Shown here piece after piece: positions 15,602 through 24,214 of a DNA stretch of 64,000 nt. Every line of letters starts with the position of its first letter. The stretch's first letter is position 1. The DNA comes from Aquirhabdus sp. (GTDB lineage Bacteria > Pseudomonadota > Gammaproteobacteria > Pseudomonadales > Moraxellaceae), in contig JASLHI010000012.1 in NCBI GenBank assembly GCA_030149815.1, forward strand, positions 91,317 to 155,316, written 5' to 3'. The notes beneath the pieces were generated by a model. It worked only from the letters and a program-made list of their open reading frames with translations, was not told the origin of the DNA and did no database searches. Position numbers and translations under genes: made by a program.

Positions 15602-18600
15602 ATGACCTTTAATAAAGAAACCGACTTTGAACACGCACTGATCGAAGTGTTATTCCAAAAAGGGTGGGAAACCGAAGTCTTAAAAAATGCGACTGAAAAG
15701 CAACTGTTGCAAAACTGGGCAAATATACTGTTTGAAAACAATCGTGGTATAGACCGCCTCAACGGTTGCCCGCTAACCGATAGCGAAATGCAGCAAATTC
15801 TTGAGCAAATCATGGTGCTGCGTACACCCTTAAGGCTCAATAGCTTTATCAATGGCAAAAGCGTCTCTATTACCCGAGACAACTCCGACGACACACTCCA
15901 CTGCGGCAAAGAAATCAGCTTAAAAATCTACGACCGCCATGAAATCGCAGCAGGTCAGAGCCGCTACCAAATCGTCCAACAGCCCAAATTTCCCACCGCA
16001 TCGCCCATCCTCAACGACCGCCGTGGCGACCTCATGCTACTCATCAACGGCATGCCTGTTTTTCACCTCGAACTGAAAAAATCAGGCATCCCAATCAGTC
16101 AGGCATGCCACCAAATCGAGAAATACTCGCACGAAGGGATATTCTCGGGACTATTTTCATTGGTGCAAATCTTTGTCGCCATGACTCCTGAAGAAACCGT
16201 GTACTTTGCCAACGCAGGCACTGACGGAAAATTCAACTCAGATTATTATTTCCATTGGGCAGACTTTAACAACGAACCTATCAACCACTGGAAAGACATC
16301 GCATCATCACTGCTGTCGATTCCGATGGCACACCAACTCATTGGATTTTATACTGTCGCTGATAACTCCGACGGCGTGCTCAAAGTCATGCGTAGCTACC
16401 AATACTATGCCGCACACGCCATCTCCGACCGCGTTGCAACCCTCAAATGGGATGCCGCAAACTTACGCGGCGGCTATATCTGGCACACTACAGGATCAGG
16501 CAAAACCCTGACCAGCTTCAAATCCGCCCAACTCATCGCCAACTCCAAAGATGCCGATAAAGTCATTTTCTTGATGGATCGCATCGAACTCGGCACGCAA
16601 TCGCTAAAAGAATACCGTAACTTTGCCGACGACAATGAATCAGTCCAAGCCACCGAAAATACCAACATCCTCATCACTAAACTCAAAAGTCATAATCCAG
16701 CCGATACTTTAATCGTAACCTCCATTCAAAAAATGAGTAATATCAAGGATGAAGAAGACGGACTGAATGCCCATGACATTCAAAGCATGAATGCCAAACG
16801 CATTGTATTCATCCTTGATGAAGCGCATCGCTCAACCTTCGGCGATATGCTAATCACCATTAAACAAACCTTTCCATCCGCCATTTTCTTTGGTTTCACA
16901 GGTACGCCGATTCAAGAAGAAAACCAACGCAAAATGAATACCACCGCCACCGTCTTTGGCGATGAACTGCACCGCTACAGCATTGCCGATGGCATACGCG
17001 ATAAAAACGTCCTTGGGTTTGACCCATATCGAGTTTCGACGTTTAAGGATAAAGATTTGCGTGAAGTCGTTGCTTTGGCAGAGGCAAAAGCAAACTCACT
17101 TGAAGAAGTATTTCAAAGTGAAAAGAAAAGTAAGATTTATGACCATGTCATGAATCAGGTCAAAATGGCTGGGCATTACGATACTGCGAATGAATATGTG
17201 AAAGGTATCGAAGATTATGTGCCGACGGCGCAATATCAAACGCCACAGCATCAAAATAAGGTCATCGAAGATATTTTAGAGCACTGGATGACACTGAGTC
17301 GCGGCAATAAATTTCATGCGATTTTTGCCACCAGTAGTATCCATGAAGCGATTGGCTATTATCGCCATCTAAAAAAAGCCAAACCTGAGTTAAAAGTCAC
17401 AGCCCTATTCGATCCAAATATTGATAATGAAGCTGGCTTTGTATTTAAAGAGGACGGTCTAGTTGAAATTATCAAAGATTATAATACTCAATATGAACAA
17501 GATTTTAGTCTAGCCACTCATGCTCGATTTAAAAAAGATATTGCTAATCGCCTCGCGCATAAAGAGCAATATAAACTAATTGAGCGTTTTCCAGAAAAGC
17601 AATTAGACTTGCTGATCGTGGTTGATCAAATGCTGACAGGCTTTGATTCAAAATGGATCAATACACTGTATTTAGACAAGATTTTAAGATATGAAAATAT
17701 TATTCAAGCCTTTTCGCGCACCAATCGTTTATTTGGCAATGACAAACCCTTCGGCACGATTCGCTACTATCGCAAACCACACACCATGCAGCGCAACATT
17801 GAAATGGCAGTTCAGCTTTATTCTGGTGATCGCGCTTTTGGTTTATTTGTCGAAAACTTAGAAAGAAATTTAAATCAAATCAATTATTTTTTTGCTGAAA
17901 TCAGTTATCTGTTTCACAACGCAAAAATCAACGATTTTGAAAACCTACCAACTGAAAAAGAAGCCTGTGGCAAATTCGCCAAACTGTTTAAACAACTCAC
18001 CGATCACTTGGAAGCGGCAAAAATTCAAGGCTTTGTTTGGGATAAATTGACTTACCATTTTGAACATGAAAATGAGCCTGCAACGTCCGTCATACTTGCA
18101 TTCAATGAGCAAACCTACCTGATTTTGGCATTGCGCTATAAGGAGCTTTTTACATCGGGCAGTGGCGGAGGTGGCGGCAGTGAACCCTATGACATCGAAG
18201 GTTATCTGACGGAAATTGATACAGGCAGAATTGACTCTGACTATATGAACTCGCGCTTTGATAAGTATTTAAAACTACTTAATGATGGCGAGTCGCAAAA
18301 CCTACAAGAAGCCTTGGATGAGTTGCATAAAACATTTGCCAGTCTGTCACAGGAAGAACAGAAATTTGCCAATATCTTTTTGCATGATATTCAGCGCGGC
18401 AATGTACAAGTCGAAGCAGGCAAGACACTACGCGATTACATCACCGAATATCAATGCACCGCCAAAGATGATCGGATTCACAACGTCGCTGAAATGCTTG
18501 GATTAGATGAAACCAAACTACGCCAACTTATGAGTGCTCAGGTCAATGACAGCAATATCAATGAGTTTGGTCGCTTCGACGAGCTAAAAAGTGACGTGAA

Positions 18601-18742
18601 TAAAGACAAAGCCAAACAGTATTTTGAAAAACTTGAAGGTCAGAGCATTCCGCTGTTTAAGGTCAATGTGAAGGTTGATAAATTTTTGCGTGAGTTTGTG
18701 ATGAGTGATGGAACTGATCTTGAGGAAGCAGATACCGCCTAA
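15602..18742 (+). CDS. hsdR: Type I restriction endonuclease subunit HsdR
   Basis: A 1046-residue motor and nuclease subunit. Visible elements are the PD-(D/E)xK nuclease region (GDLMLLINGMPVFHLELKK, about residues 142-160), the superfamily 2 helicase motifs WHTTGSGKT near 294, LDEAHRS near 405 and GFTGTP near 431, and the motif VI region QAFSRTNRL. A glycine-rich linker (SGSGGGGG) lies near residue 857. The complex cuts unmethylated DNA after ATP-driven translocation. It is the last gene of the hsd operon, with a stem-loop 69 bases after the stop. Codon usage shifts along the gene: C-ending codons dominate roughly up to base 16990. Confidence 0.95.
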   Translation: MTFNKETDFEHALIEVLFQKGWETEVLKNATEKQLLQNWANILFENNRGIDRLNGCPLTDSEMQQILEQIMVLRTPLRLNSFINGKSVSITRDNSDDTLHCGKEISLKIYDRHEIAAGQSRYQIVQQPKFPTASPILNDRRGDLMLLINGMPVFHLELKKSGIPISQACHQIEKYSHEGIFSGLFSLVQIFVAMTPEETVYFANAGTDGKFNSDYYFHWADFNNEPINHWKDIASSLLSIPMAHQLIGFYTVADNSDGVLKVMRSYQYYAAHAISDRVATLKWDAANLRGGYIWHTTGSGKTLTSFKSAQLIANSKDADKVIFLMDRIELGTQSLKEYRNFADDNESVQATENTNILITKLKSHNPADTLIVTSIQKMSNIKDEEDGLNAHDIQSMNAKRIVFILDEAHRSTFGDMLITIKQTFPSAIFFGFTGTPIQEENQRKMNTTATVFGDELHRYSIADGIRDKNVLGFDPYRVSTFKDKDLREVVALAEAKANSLEEVFQSEKKSKIYDHVMNQVKMAGHYDTANEYVKGIEDYVPTAQYQTPQHQNKVIEDILEHWMTLSRGNKFHAIFATSSIHEAIGYYRHLKKAKPELKVTALFDPNIDNEAGFVFKEDGLVEIIKDYNTQYEQDFSLATHARFKKDIANRLAHKEQYKLIERFPEKQLDLLIVVDQMLTGFDSKWINTLYLDKILRYENIIQAFSRTNRLFGNDKPFGTIRYYRKPHTMQRNIEMAVQLYSGDRAFGLFVENLERNLNQINYFFAEISYLFHNAKINDFENLPTEKEACGKFAKLFKQLTDHLEAAKIQGFVWDKLTYHFEHENEPATSVILAFNEQTYLILALRYKELFTSGSGGGGGSEPYDIEGYLTEIDTGRIDSDYMNSRFDKYLKLLNDGESQNLQEALDELHKTFASLSQEEQKFANIFLHDIQRGNVQVEAGKTLRDYITEYQCTAKDDRIHNVAEMLGLDETKLRQLMSAQVNDSNINEFGRFDELKSDVNKDKAKQYFEKLEGQSIPLFKVNVKVDKFLREFVMSDGTDLEEADTA

Positions 18743-18811
18743 CTTACGCCTTGACTGACTGAATGCCTATCATCGCACTGCCAAAGAGTTACTTCATGAA
18801 ATCTATGTAAT

Positions 18812-18840
18812 TGAGCCGAATACCAACTATATTCGGCTCA
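18812..18840 (+). terminator. Stem-loop after hsdR
   Basis: TGAGCCGAAT at 18812-18821 pairs perfectly with ATTCGGCTCA at 18831-18840 around a 9-base loop. There is no immediate T run, so it may act as an mRNA-stabilising or weak terminator structure. The right half belongs to a 37-bp sequence repeated at 21234-21270. Confidence 0.5.
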
Positions 18841-18856
18841 CAGAATGATGCAAAAA
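18820..18856 (+). repeat. Left copy of imperfect 37-bp direct repeat flanking the Septu-like pair
   Basis: Aligned without gaps to 21234-21270, 31 of 37 bases agree. The shared core is ATTCGGCTCAC, then three different bases, then ATGATGCAAAAA. The two copies bracket exactly the ATPase and HNH genes. Confidence 0.7.
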
Positions 18857-18982
18857 AAAGCTGTTGACGCTCGTTTAAAAATGACCATCAACAGCATAAA
18901 TAGATAAAAATTGCGAATCAGCCTTATTTATAGGGGACTAGTCTGGACATCTGCCTTTCTACCAATGTTCGACAGTATTAAG

Positions 18983-19606
18983 TTATTTACTAGGCTTATA
19001 TGAAGATATAAAATCAACTGCTTTACTTAAATCACCCAATCCTTTGGATTTTAACTCCTCCATTATGTGATTCTTAGCCCGCTCTTGTGAATGCCTAAGA
19101 GAATCCAATTCAAATATCGTTATACTATTTTTAGCCTTTTCACTAACAGCCTTTATTAGTATCATATCTAGATTAGAAACCCAATTGTAGTGGTCGGTTG
19201 GGTCGTCAAAATAAGGGTGTACAATTTTAAAAACACATTTTCTATAATTTATATCCTCTTTTACTACAGTATCAAAAGTACCTTTCTTATAGAAGCCATT
19301 ACAAAAAACACATGAAAGAACCAAATTAAATCTTAAGAACGAAAAATTGACATACTTAGGTCTTTTAGAACCACCTTTCGGCGCAATATGCTCAATTTGA
19401 GAATCGGAGGTAACGTATAGGGTAAAACCACAATATGCACACTTTTCATTTTGAATTATATTTAGTTGTTTTTTAATAGTGTTTTTAAAAGCAATAACTT
19501 CTTTTGTTTTAAGTTCCCACTCCCCCCCTTTAAAAGGGCGCAGTCGTCTTAGTTTCTTTTTTAACAATTTATTAACATACGGTGCATGTGCAAGTTTCTT
19601 AATCAT
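18983..19606 (-). CDS. HNH endonuclease, Septu PtuB-like
   Basis: About 207 residues with an HNH/zinc motif in order: CAYCGF near residue 57, the H of QIEHIAPKG near 71, and LVLSCVFCNGFYKKGTF near 97. This is the pattern of the nuclease partner in Septu defence systems and related ATPase-HNH pairs. The ATG at 19606 overlaps the stop of the upstream ATPase gene by 8 bases (ATGATTAA), indicating translational coupling; a longer start at 19654 is less likely. The DNA is clearly more AT-rich than the hsd genes beside it. Predicted role: nucleic-acid cleavage once the ATPase partner senses infection. Confidence 0.82.
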   Translation of the reverse strand: MIKKLAHAPYVNKLLKKKLRRLRPFKGGEWELKTKEVIAFKNTIKKQLNIIQNEKCAYCGFTLYVTSDSQIEHIAPKGGSKRPKYVNFSFLRFNLVLSCVFCNGFYKKGTFDTVVKEDINYRKCVFKIVHPYFDDPTDHYNWVSNLDMILIKAVSEKAKNSITIFELDSLRHSQERAKNHIMEELKSKGLGDLSKAVDFISSYKPSK

Positions 19607-21092
19607 AATTAAAATAACCTCTTGCCTGTTGAACAACACCAACAAGAGGATCATTTTTATCTAATACTACTCTTTCCAAATTTTCAATAAGATTCGCAAC
19701 GCTACTCCCAATCTCTTCTTCTTTTAACCTACCAGAAATAACCCCCAAAAGCATTGACAAATCCTTCTCAAAATAAAAATTTCTTGTTGTTCTAAGACCA
19801 AATACTTTATAAAGAATATTTTCAGCGGACCATGCATATGTACTATAATTCACCATTTCGCAAATACGCTCCTCATTTTCATTATTCCCTTTTTTCATTA
19901 TTACTAATGAAGAATCGTTTGAAGATAAGTCTGATACAATAAAATGTGAATGTGAGGCTAATATAAAATGCACACCTTTAAATGAAGAAACAATATCCTT
20001 TAAAAGATGCACATATTTCATTTGCCAGCGCGGATGCAAACTTAATTCTGGCTCATCAATTAAAACTAGCGAACCATTTGTAATGTTAGCTATCAGAGCA
20101 ACCATGGTATAAACTAAGTGCTTTTCACCAGAGCTAGTATAATTAAAATCAAAAACCTCATTTTTATAGAAACTAACTTGTGGCAAACCTACGAAACCAA
20201 AATCCTCAAGTATGCTCAATTTATTTAAGTATCTCAGAAATTCAAACGGTTGTGTTTTATTTAAGTCCCAACAGTAAGACAGCACCCCACTTTCATTGTT
20301 ATAAAATCTTTCAATATCTGCCAAATAATCATCAATATTATCTATGTTTTCTCTCATTCTACTTATTCTGTAACTATATTTTTTCCCTTTCAGTCGTTGA
20401 TCTTCTGTCAATTTATTAATAATGCCTGCGTAGTCATGTTTTCGGCGAAACATGCTTTTAAGATTAATCTTTGAGGTTACTAAGACTTTTTGCCCTAAAG
20501 CAACAAAATCCAATATATTTTTTAAGGCGGACACTTTTGCTTGATCTAAAGCTATCTTTATCAGGCCTGACACAACCTTCTTCTGAATTGAACTAGTATA
20601 CGTTAAGTTTGAACTCGTCCTAATACCAAGATACTTATAGATATCGAGTTCAGGCAGATCATCTGGATAATTTCTTTCAACATCCTCACTATAAAAAGTA
20701 AATTTATCATTAACCATAAAGGAAATTCCAAGAATTTTTCTTGGCGTATCCAAATATCTTCGATCAATAACAACTCCTTCCTTCGCACATTTCATCTCTT
20801 TATTTTCAAAAATTACCGAAAAACTCACCCCTTCAACATTGTATTCAACATTAAAGAAGTCATATCGAAAACTTCCCGTATTTGGTGATTCTATTCGAGA
20901 CTCAATAAACCTAAAGATGTCAACAATCAATGAAAGTAAATAGCTTTTTCCAACACCATTTTCACCAATAAGCAGAGTACATAGAACCGGCTCATCTTTT
21001 CCAACTTGCGTATCATAGAACCTGCAATCATATAAGAAATTTCCTTTGTTTTTAACTTTAAGGTTTTTAAGTGCAAACATAGAAATACTCAC
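19599..21092 (-). CDS. AAA/ABC-type ATPase, Septu PtuA-like
   Basis: A 497-residue ATPase with Walker A GENGVGKS near residues 43-50, an ABC-like TSSGEKHL signature near 316, and the Walker B/D-loop LVLIDEPELSLHPRW near 343, followed by the switch His in ILASHSH. This OLD/RecF-like pattern with an adjacent HNH gene matches the two-gene Septu layout. Other ATPase-HNH pairs exist, so the exact subtype is uncertain. No reverse transcriptase gene is nearby, which argues against a retron-linked version. The gene is AT-rich and sits alone with its partner between 37-bp repeats. Confidence 0.82.
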   Translation of the reverse strand: MSISMFALKNLKVKNKGNFLYDCRFYDTQVGKDEPVLCTLLIGENGVGKSYLLSLIVDIFRFIESRIESPNTGSFRYDFFNVEYNVEGVSFSVIFENKEMKCAKEGVVIDRRYLDTPRKILGISFMVNDKFTFYSEDVERNYPDDLPELDIYKYLGIRTSSNLTYTSSIQKKVVSGLIKIALDQAKVSALKNILDFVALGQKVLVTSKINLKSMFRRKHDYAGIINKLTEDQRLKGKKYSYRISRMRENIDNIDDYLADIERFYNNESGVLSYCWDLNKTQPFEFLRYLNKLSILEDFGFVGLPQVSFYKNEVFDFNYTSSGEKHLVYTMVALIANITNGSLVLIDEPELSLHPRWQMKYVHLLKDIVSSFKGVHFILASHSHFIVSDLSSNDSSLVIMKKGNNENEERICEMVNYSTYAWSAENILYKVFGLRTTRNFYFEKDLSMLLGVISGRLKEEEIGSSVANLIENLERVVLDKNDPLVGVVQQARGYFNYD

Positions 21093-21233
21093 TAATAAAT
21101 TTTATTGGGCTATCTAATCTTCAGAATTGATCAAATGAGATAAGTCCTAATCTTGAAATATGAACGGATCAATCAATTGGATAGCATTCTTAATAGGACA
21201 ATAATCCCGTTATGTAGGCGTTTTCACTCACAG

Positions 21234-21270
21234 ATACCGACTCCATTCGGCTCACTTGATGATGCAAAAA
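21234..21270 (+). repeat. Right copy of imperfect 37-bp direct repeat
   Basis: It matches 18820-18856 at 31 of 37 positions. It lies between the ATPase start and the end of the Fic gene. Together the two copies delimit a 2.4 kb cassette of different base composition. Confidence 0.7.
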
Positions 21271-21303
21271 CCAACCTCTAGTATAATATTGAGTACCACA
21301 CAC

Positions 21304-22446
21304 TCACTGATTAAAGACAACTTGGTAACGCGTGTTTCTACCACCTCCAAGCAACTTCTCAATACACCCTTTATCAAGCAAGTCCGCAAGATGGCGGGTT
21401 GCCGTCGCTTTACTCACTTTGGCAACTTTTTGATACTGAGAAGCACTAATACCATGCTCGAACCCATTCTCACCACCATCTAACAAACGGTTTATAACTT
21501 TAACTTGCTCAGGCAACAGAGGTATCTCTTTAAATCGTTGCCAAAACCGCGTCTTATTCAGCGTTTTTTCAATACGATCCAAAGCCATTTGTAGCGTTAA
21601 CTCTAGGGTCTGTAAGAACCAAGAGAGCCACTTAGTAATATCAACGGTTCCCCGCTGACTTTTCTCCAAAATTAGATAGTAATCCTTACGTCGCTCTAGA
21701 ATCGCCGCAGACATAGCATACAAGCGGATACTATGATGTTCCGCTTGAGCGAGGGCTAAATCGGTAAGAGCGCGTGTGATTCGTCCATTACCATCATCAA
21801 ATGGATGTATCGTTACGAACCAGAAATGTGTGATAGCAGCCCTAAGCAAGGGGTCTAGACTTCCATCTTGTCGGCTTAAGTTGAACCAAGTAATGAACCG
21901 CTCAAGCTCGACATCCAATAAATGACGGTCTGGTGCTTGGAAATGTACGGTGGGTCTATCGATTCGACCAGACACCACCTGCATTGGCTCATCACCACGC
22001 AAGCTTCCAACGCGCATCCGGCCCGACCATATATCATTTTCTGCAAACAACCACTGATGCCACTGAAATAACCGATCTAGTGATAAAGGCTGATCCAGAT
22101 GCGTGATCGCATCTATCATCATTTCAGCTAAACCTTCAGAACGATCTGAAGTCGGATAGCTCAATTCACCGTCCAAACCCAACCGCTTGGCTAGTGATGA
22201 GCGAACTGATTGAGCATTTAGTGCCTCCCCTTCAATTGCTGAGGATGTAATGATATTTTGTAGGAGAGCATCTAATTCTGAAGTTGAATGATCCGAATTA
22301 GAAACCGTACTCGCACGCCCAAGCAAAACCCCTTGCTTGAGACGAGCACTGTGCAAGAGTGGCTGGATGAGATTGTCTTGCCACGTAAAATTTGGCCAAT
22401 CTTCTTGTTGCCAGACCCAGTGAGTAGTTTGCATTTTTGATTCCAT
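21304..22446 (-). CDS. Fic family protein with winged-helix C-terminus
   Basis: A 380-residue protein of the group that carries a DUF4172-like N-terminus (WVWQQEDWPNFTW). The Fic active-site motif is complete, HPFDDGNGR near residue 213, so it should transfer AMP (or another nucleotide-derived group) to a protein hydroxyl. The inhibitory motif (S/T)xxxE(G/N) is present as SSAIEGE near residue 70, in the N-terminal position typical of class II Fic proteins, so activity is probably self-restrained. The C-terminus has a winged helix (SASQYQKVAKVSKATATRHLADLL), suggesting DNA binding or autoregulation. It could start at 22446 or at the ATG at 22434. Confidence 0.9.
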   Translation of the reverse strand: MESKMQTTHWVWQQEDWPNFTWQDNLIQPLLHSARLKQGVLLGRASTVSNSDHSTSELDALLQNIITSSAIEGEALNAQSVRSSLAKRLGLDGELSYPTSDRSEGLAEMMIDAITHLDQPLSLDRLFQWHQWLFAENDIWSGRMRVGSLRGDEPMQVVSGRIDRPTVHFQAPDRHLLDVELERFITWFNLSRQDGSLDPLLRAAITHFWFVTIHPFDDGNGRITRALTDLALAQAEHHSIRLYAMSAAILERRKDYYLILEKSQRGTVDITKWLSWFLQTLELTLQMALDRIEKTLNKTRFWQRFKEIPLLPEQVKVINRLLDGGENGFEHGISASQYQKVAKVSKATATRHLADLLDKGCIEKLLGGGRNTRYQVVFNQ

Positions 22447-22552
22447 GAGCCGATTAATTACAACATTCAGCTCACCATATGCGCCGAATGTAGCGTCATA
22501 CTATGAAATCGATCACTAAATGTCTAGATGTCACTGCACAAATAGCTATTTG

Positions 22553-23854
22553 TCAAATAAAGGGCGAATCGACACTGTCATACCCAGCTCCTGAAAAATT
22601 TACCATTGCTTCAGTAAGTATCCATTTTTCAATTTTAACATGCCACATTCTCAGTAAATCCACGGGTCGATGCGTATAGTGCTTTTCATCAGTTGTTGTT
22701 GGCTTATGCCCCATGATCTGATTCTTAACACCTTCTGGTAGCTCAATCCATTCGCACATATTGGAAAAAGTTCTGCGTAAATCGTGAATTGTAACATGTG
22801 GCAGATTAGCGGCCTTCAGTGCCATCGCGTGTGCAGTACGTGGTTCAGCTATATAACCTGTCTCTGATCGCTTTGAAGCAAAAACATATTCATTGATCCT
22901 CGGAAGCCCCCTAAGCAGCTCCTCAACATAGGGCGTTAATGGGATCAACTTTCTACGGCTCTCTACCTTATCCCAATGATTTATGGACTTCCATTGAAAA
23001 TCAATGTCTGTCCACTTAAGAGAAGCGTCAGCCTCACGTCTTGAACCAGTCAAAACAACCGTCTGAAGGTATGCAGAAGCTATCTTATTATTCAACGCTA
23101 TTACTTCTCTAAACCAAGGCTCAAGTTGATCCTTTTGCAGGCTTCCCATCATTGTCTGCGGCTGATGAACTGCACGCCTAACTTTTCTTGATTTATGAGC
23201 TTGGAGATTGATCAAAGCATCAAACTCTTTTTGATCTTCGCACCAATTTAAAAAGCCACGGACTAGCCTAAATGCTAATGCCGCTTGGGTTGGCCTAGTC
23301 TCATTTTCCTGCTTAATCCAGCTCTCTAAAAACTCAGAAGTAATGTCGATTAGCCGCATAACCAATAAAGGGCCTACGGGGCCAGCAATAGTTTTTTTCT
23401 TATTGTTATATTTATATGGTCTACCCCCCTCATGCGCGACCTTTAGATGATCTTTGAGGTGATGATCTCCCCATACCTGCTTATGCGCTTCGATATATTT
23501 GTCCCATGCTGTTCCGAATAGCATTTGCTGACCTTCTTCTTTTGCCTTAGCAGCAGCACTATCAAGTAAATTATTCCTTTGCAGAACTCGAGGATCAACT
23601 CCAGTATCACATAGCGTTTGAAGCCGACGAGCCTCTTTTTGCGCCTCATCAATTGACCAGTCTTTTATATTGCCAATCGTCATACGGAGTGAGCTCTTCC
23701 CTACACGCCCTTGGAATATGTAAGTCTTTTTACCTTGATCTGTGACTCGAAGTCCAAGACCAGAAACTTCTGAATCCCATAAGAAGTCCTGTCTTTGATT
23801 AGCCGCACATTCAAAATTTGCAATTCGACCAGCAGTAAATCTGACTTTACTCAT
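22553..23854 (-). CDS. int: Tyrosine recombinase / integrase of the island
   Basis: A 433-residue P4-like integrase. It has an N-terminal DUF4102-type arm-binding domain (DFLWDSEVSGLGLRVTDQGKKTYIF), a core-binding domain, and a catalytic domain with the first Arg in TGSRREAD near residue 271, HDLRR near 355, GH at QIMGHK and the nucleophile Tyr in KHYTHRP near 391. All catalytic residues are present, so it is probably active. It lies 150 bases from attR and reads into the island. It would insert the element in tRNA-Leu and, with an excisionase, remove it. Confidence 0.95.
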   Translation of the reverse strand: MSKVRFTAGRIANFECAANQRQDFLWDSEVSGLGLRVTDQGKKTYIFQGRVGKSSLRMTIGNIKDWSIDEAQKEARRLQTLCDTGVDPRVLQRNNLLDSAAAKAKEEGQQMLFGTAWDKYIEAHKQVWGDHHLKDHLKVAHEGGRPYKYNNKKKTIAGPVGPLLVMRLIDITSEFLESWIKQENETRPTQAALAFRLVRGFLNWCEDQKEFDALINLQAHKSRKVRRAVHQPQTMMGSLQKDQLEPWFREVIALNNKIASAYLQTVVLTGSRREADASLKWTDIDFQWKSINHWDKVESRRKLIPLTPYVEELLRGLPRINEYVFASKRSETGYIAEPRTAHAMALKAANLPHVTIHDLRRTFSNMCEWIELPEGVKNQIMGHKPTTTDEKHYTHRPVDLLRMWHVKIEKWILTEAMVNFSGAGYDSVDSPFI

Positions 23855-23872
23855 ACTTTTATCACCTCAAAA

Positions 23873-23894
23873 GTTGTAAGCATATTGTAAGCAA
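23873..23894 (+). repeat. Right copy of 22-bp subterminal repeat
   Basis: Identical to 2469-2490 and in the same orientation. It lies just upstream of the integrase start and about 110 bases inside attR. It probably contains integrase arm-binding sites and may also overlap the integrase promoter. Confidence 0.7.
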
Positions 23895-24004
23895 TTTTAA
23901 GGTAAATTGATCAATACCCGTCAAATAAAAATTTAACGAGCCCAGCATATGTTGATGTTTTCTAAACAAAATCAATGACAATCAATATTAGTCAATAATG
24001 AAAG

Positions 24005-24057
24005 CAAGGGATTTAAAATCCCTCGCCTTCGGGTGTGCGGGTTCAAGTCCCGCTCTG
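24005..24057 (+). repeat. attR: right 53-bp direct repeat of the island
   Basis: An exact copy of 2329-2381, the 3' part of tRNA-Leu. It is followed by CACCAT instead of GGCACCAT, so the displaced tRNA end has lost two G bases and could no longer form a functional tRNA. This is as expected for a sequence no longer under selection. Confidence 0.95.
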
Positions 24058-24094
24058 CACCATCTTCTGTTCCAAAGACGTCCTATGTAATCCT

Positions 24095-24129
24095 AAAAGC
24101 CCTTTAGCTTCAAGCTCTTGGGCTTTTTT
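24095..24129 (+). terminator. Displaced tRNA-Leu terminator
   Basis: AAAAGCCC at 24095-24102 pairs with GGGCTTTT, with an inner AGCTT-C-AAGCT stem and a run of six T at 24124-24129. This strong rho-independent terminator lies 38 bases after the tRNA remnant. It was probably the original terminator of the tRNA operon, now separated from tRNA-Leu by the island. Confidence 0.8.
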
Positions 24130-24214
24130 GTTGTCTAATGAAGTCCAAAGAAGTAAATTCAATCCACGCAAAAACGGTATAACTTGCGGTATAACTTTTC
24201 TGAGTTATACCGCC

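Larger units (their letters stand above)
2329..24057. mobile_element. Integrative mobilizable element / defence island in tRNA-Leu(UAA), about 21.7 kb
   Basis: The boundaries are defined by the 53-bp perfect repeat at both ends and by a tyrosine integrase adjacent to the right repeat. A 22-bp sequence occurs just inside both ends and probably holds integrase arm sites. The element carries a ColE1-type mob gene set but no conjugation apparatus, so it should be mobilizable only with a helper system. Other cargo is two Xre regulators, an AlpA-like protein, a TetR regulator, an RloC-like ATPase, a type I restriction-modification system, a Septu-like pair and a Fic protein. No replication protein was recognised. 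The boundaries are seen directly; mobility is inferred. Confidence 0.93.

Noticed and set aside
18983..21092. Retron-linked Septu system
   Set aside because: No reverse transcriptase gene or retron RNA-like structure was found next to the ATPase-HNH pair.
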